Positions 20,595 to 30,800 of a stretch of DNA of 64,000 nt are shown piece by piece. The DNA is from JBFHFS01 sp041583495 (GTDB lineage Bacteria; Bacteroidota; Bacteroidia; Bacteroidales; Marinilabiliaceae), in the NCBI GenBank assembly GCA_041583495.1, contig JBFHFS010000006.1, positions 62,001-126,000 of the forward strand. Direction: 5' to 3'. The notes beneath the pieces are model-generated. The model was not told where the DNA came from and made no database searches. It saw only the letters and a list, made by a program, of their open reading frames with translations. The position numbers and the translations under genes are program-made. Numbering within the stretch: the first letter of the stretch is position 1; the number at the start of each line of letters is the position of its first letter.

Positions 20595-22667
20595 ATGAAA
20601 AAGTTACTTAGTAGAAATTGTTGGTCGGTTTTTGTCCTGTTTCTGGTATCCCTGACGATATCCTGTTCTTCTCAGGAAGGGGGAGCCGGGAAGGAAGATT
20701 CATCCACCACATCCGCAGATGATGCCTATCGCGACATTTATCCGGATACCTGGGTGGCGAGTGATGCTCTGGGGCGGAGGATGCCCGATTTTCAGGAGGT
20801 TGGTCCGGTTAAGAATGACCAGCGACGCGTCGTTGGGATTTTTTACATCACCTGGCATACACAGGATCATCACACCAATTTCAAAAGTCCCTATTCGGCG
20901 GATGTTTCAACCATCCTGAATGCTGATCCTAAGGCCCGGTTGGATGCCAGTCATCCGTTGTGGACAGAAAGTTCGTATCACTGGGGGGAACCGGAAATGG
21001 GTTATTTTCTCAGTCAGGATGAATATGTGATTCGGAAGGACATGTCCATGTTGGCCGATGCCGGTGTGGATGTGTTGGTAATGGATGTTACCAATGCCGT
21101 GCGCTATTGGGACGAATGGGCGGTGACCTTTAGCACCATGCAAAAAATGAAAGCTGAAGGAAATAAAGTGCCCAAATTTGTTTTCTGGGCATTTAATGGC
21201 CCTGTAATAACCGTAGTACAGGATTTGTATGATCAGATTTATAAACAGGAAAAATACAAAGATCTCTGGTTTTACTGGGATGGCAAGCCGCTTTTACTGT
21301 ACAATGGGGAGCCAACTGTAGATGCTAATGGCGGGGGTGTTAAAAATCCCAATCCCCATTATGAGGCGGCGGCGAAAACCGATAAAAACAATCCTCATTA
21401 TGGTGATCCTGATTTCTCTGAAGAATTTTATCAGGATTACACACAGGAAGTGAAGGACTTTTTTACCCTTCGAACCATGTGGTGGGGTTATTACGAATGG
21501 GCTGGAAAGCGTTTTTTGGGAACCGAAGACAATTGGAGTTTTGGCTACAGTATGGCCGATCCGAAGGTCAAGGCCCTGAGCCCGGAAGAGTTGCTCTCCA
21601 CCCACAAGGGTGAGCGCGAAGAAGCTGCTGTTACGCCTGCTCAGCATCCCGTTACCATGACCAAAGAAAACATGGGGGTGGGCAAATCCTGGTCGCGCAA
21701 ATATGGGGAGCCTAAGCTCAATGAATATGATATGCCCGAACCAACCTATGTTCCCTGGCTGGACAAAACGGTTGAGAATCCTGAAGGATATGGGATCTAT
21801 TTTCAGGAACGATGGGACGAGGCCATTGCCGCCAATCCCCAATTTCTCTATATCAACGATTGGAACGAATGGACCGCCGGGAAATATCAACCGGAAGATG
21901 GAAAAACGACTCCCTGGCTGGGACGGGATAATTCATTCTTTTTTGTAGATCAATATAATGCGGAGTTTAACCGTTGTATTCATCCAATGAAAGGGGGCTA
22001 TACCGATAATTATTATATGCAGATGGCTCAGAATATCAGACGTTACAAAGGAATCAGGCCTGGTCCTGAGGAGCAGGGTTATTCCAAAATTATAACGGAT
22101 GGGAATTTTGATGACTGGAACCTGGTGCAACCAGAATACAGGGATACCAAAGGGGATGTTGTTCATCGAAACAGCAAAGGTTATGGCGGGTTAATGTATA
22201 TCAATGAATCTGGAAGAAATGATATTATAACCAGTAAGGTAGCCGTGGGAAAAGAGAATGTTTGGTTTTATGCAGAAACCACCGAAAAGCTATCTGCCCA
22301 GGATGGTAACAACTGGATGCTTTTGCTGGTTGATTCGGATAAAAATCCTGAAACAGGTTGGTACGGATACGATTTTCTGATCAACAAAAAAGTTAAAGAC
22401 AATCAAAATACCACCCTGATGCGTTACGATGCTGCGCATCCCAAGAATTCATGGGTTGAGGTGGCAGATCTGAAATACCGCAGTTCGGAAAATAAACTGG
22501 AAGTATCGGTTCCCCGGGAATTGCTTGGGTTGACTGGCGATCACTTTATTTTCGACTTTAAATGGAGTGACAATGCTGCCGGACTAAAAGATCCAATTTC
22601 GTTGTGTACGGATGGGGATACAGCTCCCAACAGAAGGTTTAATTACCGGTGCAACTGGAAAAAATAG
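20595..22667 (+). CDS. GH99/GH71-like lipoprotein with CBM9-like domain, enlarged barrel loops
   Basis: 690 residues, lipoprotein signal ending LTISC. It keeps the DALGRR opening, IFYITWH, LADAGVDVLVMDVTNA and NDWNEWTAGKY, so the candidate catalytic Glu is retained. A loop of roughly 120 residues richer in Lys, Asn and Glu (about 230-390) replaces the FFTFRPGQPDY region and includes LRTMWWGYYEWAGKR, which suggests a different substrate pocket from the paralogues. The CBM9-like domain begins near 495 and ends with TDGDTAPNRRFNY. The gene is followed after 15 bp by another paralogue, giving a tandem pair. Confidence 0.7.
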   Translation: MKKLLSRNCWSVFVLFLVSLTISCSSQEGGAGKEDSSTTSADDAYRDIYPDTWVASDALGRRMPDFQEVGPVKNDQRRVVGIFYITWHTQDHHTNFKSPYSADVSTILNADPKARLDASHPLWTESSYHWGEPEMGYFLSQDEYVIRKDMSMLADAGVDVLVMDVTNAVRYWDEWAVTFSTMQKMKAEGNKVPKFVFWAFNGPVITVVQDLYDQIYKQEKYKDLWFYWDGKPLLLYNGEPTVDANGGGVKNPNPHYEAAAKTDKNNPHYGDPDFSEEFYQDYTQEVKDFFTLRTMWWGYYEWAGKRFLGTEDNWSFGYSMADPKVKALSPEELLSTHKGEREEAAVTPAQHPVTMTKENMGVGKSWSRKYGEPKLNEYDMPEPTYVPWLDKTVENPEGYGIYFQERWDEAIAANPQFLYINDWNEWTAGKYQPEDGKTTPWLGRDNSFFFVDQYNAEFNRCIHPMKGGYTDNYYMQMAQNIRRYKGIRPGPEEQGYSKIITDGNFDDWNLVQPEYRDTKGDVVHRNSKGYGGLMYINESGRNDIITSKVAVGKENVWFYAETTEKLSAQDGNNWMLLLVDSDKNPETGWYGYDFLINKKVKDNQNTTLMRYDAAHPKNSWVEVADLKYRSSENKLEVSVPRELLGLTGDHFIFDFKWSDNAAGLKDPISLCTDGDTAPNRRFNYRCNWKK

Positions 22668-22682
22668 AAAAGTAAACGTATC

Positions 22683-24491
22683 ATGAAAAAAAGACTCGTG
22701 TTTTTATTAATTGCTTTTTTTCCAAGTGTTTCTTTTTGCGGTTGTGATAAGGAAATTGGAGAAAAGGATACGATTGTTGTTTCGACGGATGATCCTGTTG
22801 ACCAGCCTTTGGCTGGAACAGATGACCTGGGGCGCATATTACCGTTGAACAAAAGTGTTGGAGACCCTAAGGAAAACAGAGAAGTGGGCATCTTTTACTT
22901 CTTGTGGCAGGGAGACCAGACGGCTGAGAATTTTTGGGATCTTAGTGAAATTATTGCTTCCCATCCTGAGGTTCTTGAAGACTACGACAATCCCTTCTGG
23001 GGTCTTCCCGTATACTATCCGGGTGGACCCGTAGGCATGTATTTTTGGGGTAAACCTATTTACGGTTACTATCGCGGCGATGATTATTGGGTGCATCTGC
23101 GAAGCATGCAACTGTTAACCGATGCCGGTGTTGATTTTGTCGTGATCGATGCCACCAACGCCCTGGTTTATCCTGAGCAGTCCGAGGCGTTGATGAGTGC
23201 TATGGATGCCATTCGGGCGCAAGGAAAAAATCCCCCAGAAATAGTTTATTATACCAATACCCGGTCGGGAGAAACGATGCAAAAAGTGTATGACAATTAT
23301 TATTGCCTGGGCGCTCCTTATTATCATCCCAAATGTTGGTATTATCTGGAAGGAAAGCCTTTGATAATTGGTATTTCGGAAGAGGCGGTCGGAAGAAGCT
23401 ATCAGTCGTCTTTTACTTTTCGTGAATCGCAGTGGCCCACTGAATCTGATAAGATAAATGGCTGGCCATGGATTTCCTTTACTCGTCCGCAACATGTTTA
23501 CCGTAACCATCAGGGAGAAAGGGAGATTATTAATGTTTCTGTTTGTCAGCATCCTAATCCAACCGCCGGAATGGGTGGGTCGGCTTTTTATGGGAATATG
23601 GATAACTGGGGCAGGAGTTACCGTGATGGTTCGCATGGGAACCCGGAGACCGATATTTTTTACGGGTATAACTTTCAGGAGCAGTGGGACTTTGCCTTGC
23701 AGCAAAATGTTCCCTTCGTTTTTGTTACAGGATGGAATGAGTGGGTTGCCGGTCGTTGGGACAGCAAGGACGGAAATCCTGAACATTCTTGGTTTTGCGA
23801 CCAGGCCAGTCCCGAGTACAGTCGTGATGTTGAGCCGACACTTACTGCGGGTTTAAAGGACAATTATTACATGCAGCTGGTTGGCAATATCCGCCGATAC
23901 AAAGGCATTGTATCCCTTTCTCCGCCCAGCGCTGCAAAAACCATAAAAACCTTTAGCGACTGGAGTGATGTTTTGCCGGTTTATTCGGATTATACCGGCG
24001 ATACAAAGGATCGAAATCATGCTGGGGCTGAATCCAAGCCTGCCAAAATTTACTCCAACACCACAGGGCGTAATGATTTCCATATCATGAAAGTGGCCCG
24101 CGATCAGACAAGCTTGTTCTTTTATGCCCAAACCGCCGGAAACATTACCGAAAACTCCGGAAGCAATTGGATGCGTCTTTACCTCGATGTCGATCGCAAT
24201 GCAAAAACCGGATGGGCCGGATACGATTTCAGGGTCGTGGGAGGGAATAAACTGCAAAAATATGAAGGAGGAACCTGGATCGATGTTTTGTCGGTGGAGT
24301 ATGGGGTAGATGGAAAAATGCTCATGATTACGCTGCCCATACAAACACTTGGATTGAGTTTTGATTCTCTTGATCTGGAATTCAAATGGTCCGACAATAT
24401 GCAGGTGGATGATGATCCGCTCGATTGGTATGTGAATGGTGATGCAGCCCCCGGGGCTCGGTTTAATTATATTTTTTCTGTGGAAAAATGA
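22683..24491 (+). CDS. GH99/GH71-like lipoprotein with CBM9-like domain
   Basis: 602 residues, lipoprotein signal ending SFCGC. Motifs: GTDDLGRILPL, LTDAGVDFVVIDATNA, SFTFRESQWP, FVTGWNEWVAGRWDS (catalytic Glu candidate), then the CBM9-like domain ending DWYVNGDAAPGARFNY. It is intermediate between the 15457 and 20595 paralogues: it keeps the short TFR loop but has its own Pro- and His-rich segment near PRQHVYRNHQGE. The stop TGA overlaps the ATG of the truncated rhamnosidase relic at 24488 (ATGA), as expected for genes once translated together. Confidence 0.72.
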   Translation: MKKRLVFLLIAFFPSVSFCGCDKEIGEKDTIVVSTDDPVDQPLAGTDDLGRILPLNKSVGDPKENREVGIFYFLWQGDQTAENFWDLSEIIASHPEVLEDYDNPFWGLPVYYPGGPVGMYFWGKPIYGYYRGDDYWVHLRSMQLLTDAGVDFVVIDATNALVYPEQSEALMSAMDAIRAQGKNPPEIVYYTNTRSGETMQKVYDNYYCLGAPYYHPKCWYYLEGKPLIIGISEEAVGRSYQSSFTFRESQWPTESDKINGWPWISFTRPQHVYRNHQGEREIINVSVCQHPNPTAGMGGSAFYGNMDNWGRSYRDGSHGNPETDIFYGYNFQEQWDFALQQNVPFVFVTGWNEWVAGRWDSKDGNPEHSWFCDQASPEYSRDVEPTLTAGLKDNYYMQLVGNIRRYKGIVSLSPPSAAKTIKTFSDWSDVLPVYSDYTGDTKDRNHAGAESKPAKIYSNTTGRNDFHIMKVARDQTSLFFYAQTAGNITENSGSNWMRLYLDVDRNAKTGWAGYDFRVVGGNKLQKYEGGTWIDVLSVEYGVDGKMLMITLPIQTLGLSFDSLDLEFKWSDNMQVDDDPLDWYVNGDAAPGARFNYIFSVEK

Positions 24492-24790
24492 AGACAATTA
24501 TCCGCGAGATTCTCCTTTTTAGTTCGGTTTGCGGGTTCAGGGTTTTTCATTTCGGACCATTGTTTACCGATTGCCTCGGAGGGGCCAAAGCCAGCATTGG
24601 ATCCCCTTGTGGAACAGTGTTCAATAGCTGGCAAATGGAAGCGGGTCTGTTGACCTTTCAGGTTTCGATTCCGGGCAACTTCTCCGGGCTGGTGGCTTTG
24701 TCTGTGGGAAGAGTATTGACGATTAATGGTCTGAAGTTGAATGAGAAGAGGTATGCTCTGGTCAGAACTGATGGATACGGGAGGTTTTGA
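24488..24790 (+). pseudogene. Relic of a GH78 rhamnosidase gene: signal peptide start joined to C-terminal end
   Basis: A 100-codon frame begins like a signal peptide (MKTIIREILLFSSV) and from about residue 16 matches the pattern of the GH78 C-terminal domain: AKASIGSPCGTVFNSW, then TFQVSIP and VLTINGLKLN, comparable to the equivalent end of the intact GH78 at 32390 (VKASFRSVRGMIRSEW, then WEITIPSN). The catalytic barrel and N-terminal domains are absent, so a large internal deletion is the simplest explanation. It is probably non-functional even if translated. Confidence 0.65.
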
Positions 24791-24860
24791 GATCGGGGGG
24801 AGGGATTAATTTTAGACGTCACTGATATAAAAACAACTGAGATAAATCAATATAAGAAGT

Positions 24861-26621
24861 ATGTTATACCGATTCGCTATTATGACCCTTTTAATGGTGG
24901 GTTCTTTGTCCGCAATGGCTCAACTGCCACCTGTCTTTAAAGCTGCCGATGCCTTAAAAGTGCGCTCCACCAGTCTGACCCGAAAATACCTCACTGCCGA
25001 ACGCATCGTATGGGTTTCTGATTCTTCGGGCCAACAGGTACAAAATGCTGAAGCTGTTTTGAAACCCGGTATCGGGCAGGCCGACCTGAACCAGGGCCAA
25101 TATCTGACTCTGATCAGTGATGAAGACTCTCACCCGGGTCTGACCCTGGATTTCGGAAGAGAAATCCAGGGTGGGATAGAAGTGGTCACCACCATCAGCA
25201 ATAAAAATCCGGTGGGTCGGGTGCGAATTCGCTTTGGTGAATCGGTGAGTGAAGCCATGAGTGATGTGGGAACCAATGGGGCCACCAACGATCATGCCAT
25301 GCGTGATTTTGTGGTTTCTCTGCCCTGGCTGGGCCGTTTGGAAGTGGGTAATTCCGGTTTCCGTTTTGTGCGAATCGACCTGATTGATCCTGATACCAGG
25401 GTGGAGATCAAGGAGATCAGTGCCACATTTACCTATCGCGATATTCCCTATAAAGGTTCGTTTGTCTGTAACGACGATCGACTCAATGAGATCTGGATGA
25501 CAGGTGCCTACACGGTCCATCTGAATATGCAGGATTATCTGTGGGATGGTGTCAAACGCGATCGCCTGGTCTGGGTTGGAGATATGCATCCGGAAGTGAT
25601 GACCATTAATACGGTGTTTGGAAACAACGAGGTGGTTCCCAAAAGTTTGGATCTGGCACGCGATCTGACACCCCTGCCAAATTGGATGAACGGAATTAGC
25701 TCCTATTCAATGTGGTGGGTATTGATTCATCGGGATTGGTATTATTATCAGGGTAATCTGGACTATTTAAAACAGCAGAAAGAGTATCTGATAGCGTTGT
25801 TGCGTCAGCTGGCCACGAAAATTGATCCCTCGGGAAAAGAAACCCTTGATGGGGGGCGTTTTTTGGATTGGCCATCGAGCGAAAACAAGGATGCTGTCCA
25901 TGCCGGTTTGCAGTCGATGATGGTCATGACCTTTCGGGCAGGAGCGGAATTGTGCACCATCTTAGGCGACCCTGAAATGGCTAAATTGTGCGATTCTTCG
26001 GTAGAAAAATTAAAGAAACATATTCCAACCATGGCGGGTTCGAAACAGGCTGCTGCTTTGCTTGCCATGTCCGGATTGGTTTCGCCTGAAAATGCGAATA
26101 AGGAAGTCTTAGCCAAGGACGGGGTTCATAAAATGTCCACCTTTTACGGCTATTATATGCTGAAGGCCAGGGCTATGGCTGGAGACTATCAGGGAGCTAT
26201 CGATAATGTCAGGGAATACTGGGGTTCGATGCTCGACCTGGGTGCCACCACTTTTTGGGAAGATTTTGACATCGATTGGATGAAAGATGCAGGTCGCATC
26301 GATGAAATGGTTCCGGAAGGAAAAGTAGATGTTCATTGTTCGTATGGCGGGTATTGTTATCAGGAACTTCGCCATAGTTTTTGCCACGGCTGGGCATCCG
26401 GACCAACTTCATGGTTATCGCAATACGTTCTGGGGGTCAATATTCTGGAGCCTGGGTGTAAAAAAATCAGGATAGAACCCCATCTGGGAGATCTTCAATG
26501 GGTTGAAGGCACCTTTCCTACCCCATATGGTATTGTGAAAATTGAGCACCGGAAGATGGCTGACGGAACTGTTAAATCCCGGGTTGAGGCACCCAAAGGA
26601 GTCAGGATAATAAAACAGTAA
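24861..26621 (+). CDS. GH78-type alpha-L-rhamnosidase-like enzyme, short form
   Basis: 586 residues with a cleavable signal peptide (MTLLMVGSLSAMAQ). The (alpha/alpha)6 barrel has the GH78 signatures DYLWDGVKRDRLVWVGDMHPE and GATTFWEDFDIDW, and SFCHGWASGPTSWL, then a short C-terminal beta-sandwich (IRIEPHLGDLQWVEGTFPTPYG). The N-terminal beta domain is smaller than in the two large GH78 proteins at 32390 and 35236, so this is a distinct subgroup that may act on another linkage. Spacing of 15 bp to the next gene suggests a shared transcript. Confidence 0.8.
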   Translation: MLYRFAIMTLLMVGSLSAMAQLPPVFKAADALKVRSTSLTRKYLTAERIVWVSDSSGQQVQNAEAVLKPGIGQADLNQGQYLTLISDEDSHPGLTLDFGREIQGGIEVVTTISNKNPVGRVRIRFGESVSEAMSDVGTNGATNDHAMRDFVVSLPWLGRLEVGNSGFRFVRIDLIDPDTRVEIKEISATFTYRDIPYKGSFVCNDDRLNEIWMTGAYTVHLNMQDYLWDGVKRDRLVWVGDMHPEVMTINTVFGNNEVVPKSLDLARDLTPLPNWMNGISSYSMWWVLIHRDWYYYQGNLDYLKQQKEYLIALLRQLATKIDPSGKETLDGGRFLDWPSSENKDAVHAGLQSMMVMTFRAGAELCTILGDPEMAKLCDSSVEKLKKHIPTMAGSKQAAALLAMSGLVSPENANKEVLAKDGVHKMSTFYGYYMLKARAMAGDYQGAIDNVREYWGSMLDLGATTFWEDFDIDWMKDAGRIDEMVPEGKVDVHCSYGGYCYQELRHSFCHGWASGPTSWLSQYVLGVNILEPGCKKIRIEPHLGDLQWVEGTFPTPYGIVKIEHRKMADGTVKSRVEAPKGVRIIKQ

Positions 26622-26636
26622 TATTTAATTGAGAAA

Positions 26637-27650
26637 ATGAAAAAATTTTTGGTCGGACTCATTCTCGTTGCAATAATGGTTTCCTGGGGATGCGGTGGGA
26701 ATAAAACGGATTATCTTGAAGTGGTAGAAGCAGGCATTGATTCAACCAAAAACGTAGGAATAGCTTATACTACCTGGCATCGTCCTGTGTTATGGAGCAA
26801 CTATTGGGGAACCCCCGAACTGGGGAAATACAGTTCGAATGACCTTAAAATTATTCGGCAGCATGGGCGGTGGCTGGCATATGCCGGGGTTGATTTTGTT
26901 TTTATCGACTGGTCTAATGATATCAATTATACCTATGGCGTAACCACCGGACGAGCCGATTTTGATATGATTGAGGAATCGGTGCCTCTTATTTTTGAGG
27001 AATGGAAGCTCATAGAGAACGCTCCCAAAATCGCCATTATGCTGGGTTGTCCCGGCGATATTGCTGCATTTCAGGATGGGCGGATGCAAGCTAAAGTCGA
27101 TCAGGTTTATGAGCAGTTTGTTGGAAATGACAATTATAAAGATCAATATTACCATTACCTGGGAAAGCCTTTGATCATTGTTTATGTAGGAACCCCATCT
27201 CCTTTCCAGGATGGGGTCCCCGATTTTCAGGATGAACGTTTTACCATTAGGTATATGACGGGTTTTGTCACTCAACAGGGTAACCTGAAAAATAGTAAAA
27301 TGCAAAGTATTTATGGTTTCTGGTCATGGGAAGACAGAGGGGACCAGACCTACACCCTATTAAATGGGAAGCCTGAAGCATGCAATGTTTCAGCGGCTTC
27401 ACGAGAACAGTCAGGCACGAATTTTATTGCCGCCATCGGAAGAAATAACGGGGAAACATTTTCCTCCCGGTGGACCAGAGCCCGATCACTGGACGTTTCA
27501 ACCGTATTGGTGGTTTCCTGGAACGAATGGGTTAAAGGCGAACAACCCTCTGTGGAGGTTAGCAAGGATTTGGAGCCCTCTAATGAATGGGGTCGAACCT
27601 ATCTTGAATTGCTTAAGTCAGAAATTGAAGAATTCAAAAGGAAAAAATAG
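26637..27650 (+). CDS. Minimal GH99/GH71-like lipoprotein (catalytic domain only)
   Basis: 337 residues with lipoprotein signal MVSWGC. Motifs YTTWHRP, LAYAGVDFVFIDWSND, FTIRYMTGFV and VVSWNEWVKGEQ show the same barrel as the other four paralogues, reduced to the catalytic core: no DALGR opening, no CBM9-like domain, no sorting tail. The candidate catalytic Glu lies in SWNEW. Likely periplasmic action on small oligosaccharides is inferred from the missing binding domain. Confidence 0.7.
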   Translation: MKKFLVGLILVAIMVSWGCGGNKTDYLEVVEAGIDSTKNVGIAYTTWHRPVLWSNYWGTPELGKYSSNDLKIIRQHGRWLAYAGVDFVFIDWSNDINYTYGVTTGRADFDMIEESVPLIFEEWKLIENAPKIAIMLGCPGDIAAFQDGRMQAKVDQVYEQFVGNDNYKDQYYHYLGKPLIIVYVGTPSPFQDGVPDFQDERFTIRYMTGFVTQQGNLKNSKMQSIYGFWSWEDRGDQTYTLLNGKPEACNVSAASREQSGTNFIAAIGRNNGETFSSRWTRARSLDVSTVLVVSWNEWVKGEQPSVEVSKDLEPSNEWGRTYLELLKSEIEEFKRKK

Positions 27651-27819
27651 GGATTTTTAGTTATGAGAAACCGGTATTTTTTATTAGGCTTTTACCTTCC
27701 TTGACTCAGGAATCTTTTTGGGTTCGAAATGTTTGTTGAACCTGAGATTTGAAACAACCTGCGGCAATCGATTTTTAAATTATGATATATTACAGCCACA
27801 TAGAGAAAAAATTAAACCG

Positions 27820-30800
27820 ATGAGATACAGATGGATTACTTTGTTTTTTCCTTCTTTGATATTGTTGGCATCGTGTGTGTCCACCAATTCCAAAAGCAAT
27901 AGGGCCGAAATTTCTTTAGTTGAAATAAAGAAAGGGTTTGAAACGCCGCCTGATTCGGTTCGTCCGGGTGTTTACTGGTATTTCATGGATGGAAATTTGT
28001 CGCGCTCAGCGATGACGGCTGATTTGGAATCGATGAAAGAGGCAGGTATTGGAAATGTTCTGTTTTTGGAGGTAAACGTTGGTTTGCCCAGGGGAAAGGT
28101 TGACTTTTTGAGTGAAGAGTGGCAGGAGCTGTTTGCCCACGCCATGAAGGAAAGTAAACGGTTGGGCATAACAATGACACTGGGTGTTGGACCCGGGTGG
28201 ACCGGGAGTGGTGGGCCCTGGGTGAAGGCTGACGAGTCGATGCGCCATCTAGTCAGCAGCTCACTGGAGGTGAGTGAATCATCGAATCAGAAAATTGTAC
28301 TACCCAAACCCGAGCCCAGGCAACCTTTCTTTGGCGAAGGGACCCTTACCCCTGAACTTAGGGAAAAATGGGAGGCTTATTATCAGGATGTAGCAGTTTT
28401 GGCTTATCCCACTCCTGAAGATCAAACGAAAATAGCCGATATTGATGAAAAAGCACTTTTTGTGAGGGCGCCATATACCTCCATGGCAGGGGTTAAGCAA
28501 TATCTTCCTGAGCCATATTATCCGGCAGGTGAAGCCCTTTCGGCTGCAGTTGACAAGGATAAAATCATTGATCTGACCTCCATGCTTCAGCCGGATGGAA
28601 CGCTGGAATGGAAAGTCCCGGAGGGAAGGTGGACAATCCTGCGCCTGGGAATGCGCAATAATGGCGCGGTCACAAGGCCTGCCCCCTATCCTGGACTTGG
28701 TTTTGAGTGTGATAAGTACGACACTATAGCATTTAAAAACCATTTCGATGCCTTTATTGGTAAATTGTTCGCCAAATCTGATTTTACCAAAGGTTCGCGC
28801 GCGGGTGGATTGTTTCGTTTGCATATGGATAGCTGGGAAATGGGTGCGCAAAACTGGGGCGACCATTTTCGGGATGCGTTTAAAACCCGCAGGGGTTATG
28901 ATCCACTTACTTTTCTTCCCGTGTTTTCAGGCCAAATAGTGGAAAGTCTGGAGGTAAGTGAGCGTTTCCTGTGGGATGTTCGTCTCACCTCTCAGGAATT
29001 AATTCTTGAAAACCACGCCGGATACATAAAAAAAATGGGAAGAGGTTACGGACTGGACTTGTCGATTCAACCTTACGACATGAATCCATGCGCTGATCTT
29101 GATCTGGGTGCTGTTGCCGATGTGCCCAGTTGTGAATTCTGGCTGAAGGGCGTTGGTTTTAATTCCTCCTTCGGATGCATTGAAGCTACTTCAATTGCAC
29201 ATGTTCTGGGGCGACCGGAGGTTGCCGCCGAAGCTTTCACTGCTGATGCGGGGCGTGAAGGCTATATTGCTTATCCGGGAATGCTGAAAAACCAGGGCGA
29301 CTGGGCTTTTGCAACCGGCATCAATAAATTCATTTACCACACCTTTGCCCACAAGGCTCTTGGTGAAACCCTGCGTCCGGGCATGACAATGGGCCCCTAT
29401 GGTGTACACTGGGACAGGGGACAAACCTGGTGGCCAATGGTTTCCAGCTATCATCAGTATGTTTCGCGTTGTTCATTTGTGTTACAACAAGGGCAAACCG
29501 TGGCAGATGTCCTCTACCTGACACCCGAAGGTGCACCGCACGTTTTCCGCCCACCACACTCTGCAATGGAAGGAAATGATACCATTCCTGATCGCAAGGG
29601 CTACAACTTTGACGGATGTTCACCTGAAATGCTGCGGGCCAATGCTGAGGTGGAAAACAACAAAATTGTATTTAAAGGTGGAGGCTCTTACCAGCTGCTG
29701 GTACTCCCGGCCCACCAAACCATGACTCCTGAACTGCTCGACAAAATTGAGTCGTTGGTGAAAGCAGGGGCAACAGTGGTTGGTGTGCCACCTGTTAAAT
29801 CGCCCAGTCTGACCAATTTCCCGGCATGTGACAAACAGGTTCAGGCTACTGCTGAAAAATTGTGGGGCGGTGTGGCTATTCCGGAACGTGTTTCTGTTCG
29901 GGAATATGGTCAAGGTAAGATTTACTGGGGTGGTGAACTCTCCAAAACGCCGGAAGATCTGTATCCTCCATACGCGGCAACCTCAGACCTTCTAAAAAGA
30001 ATGGGTGTTAAGGAAGATTTTCAGGCCGGTGAACCGGTGCGTTATACGCATAAGAAACTGGATAATGCCGATATTTATTTTGTTGCGAATAGAACGAATC
30101 ACTCCTTTCACTCGAACTGCACCTTTAGGGTAGACGGAGCCCTGGCCGAATTGTGGGATCCGCTTACCGGCAAAACCAGGGTGCTCCCGGAATTTAGCCA
30201 ATCGAACGGGCAAACCACTATTCCTGTTGATTTTGATGCCTATCAGAGTTTCTTTATTGTGTTTGACCGAAGCGGAGCCGTGGAGCAGATGAAAAGTGTA
30301 AATCAGAAGAATTTTAGCCCGATTTTGGAAATTCAGACACTGGAAAATCCCTGGAAGGTTTCTTTTGATCCCTTATGGGGTGGGCCGGAGGAAGAGGTCG
30401 TTTTGAATGCACTGGAAGACTGGTCTAAACGGCCGGAAGAAGGAATTAAATTCTACTCTGGAATAGCTACCTATCGTCAGAACTTCGCGCTCGAATCCAA
30501 TCAAATGGAAGGCAAACGCTATCTGCATTTGGGTGAAGTGAAAAACATTGCCCGTGTTCGGCTAAACGGTCAGGATCTGGGTGTTGTTTGGACGGCGCCC
30601 TGGCAGGTGGAGATAACGGATGCACTCAAAGATGGAAATAATCTGCTGGAAATTGAAGTGGCTAACCTTTGGCCCAACCGATTGATTGGGGATGAGCGTT
30701 TTCCTGATGACGGAATTCAAAATGGCCATTGGCCTGACTGGATTTTGGAAGGAAAACCCCGCCCGAGCGATCGAATGACTTTCTCATCCCATAAGTTCTA

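Noticed and set aside
23115..23786. Long antisense frame (223 codons) opposite the GH99-like gene
   Set aside because: Shadow of the codon pattern of the real gene; similar long antisense frames at 23853, 24954 and 46774 are also opposite clear genes.
27663..27704. Short leader-like frame MRNRYFLLGFYLP before the second GH106
   Set aside because: Looks like the start of a signal peptide, but 13 codons without any further match are not enough to call a relic.
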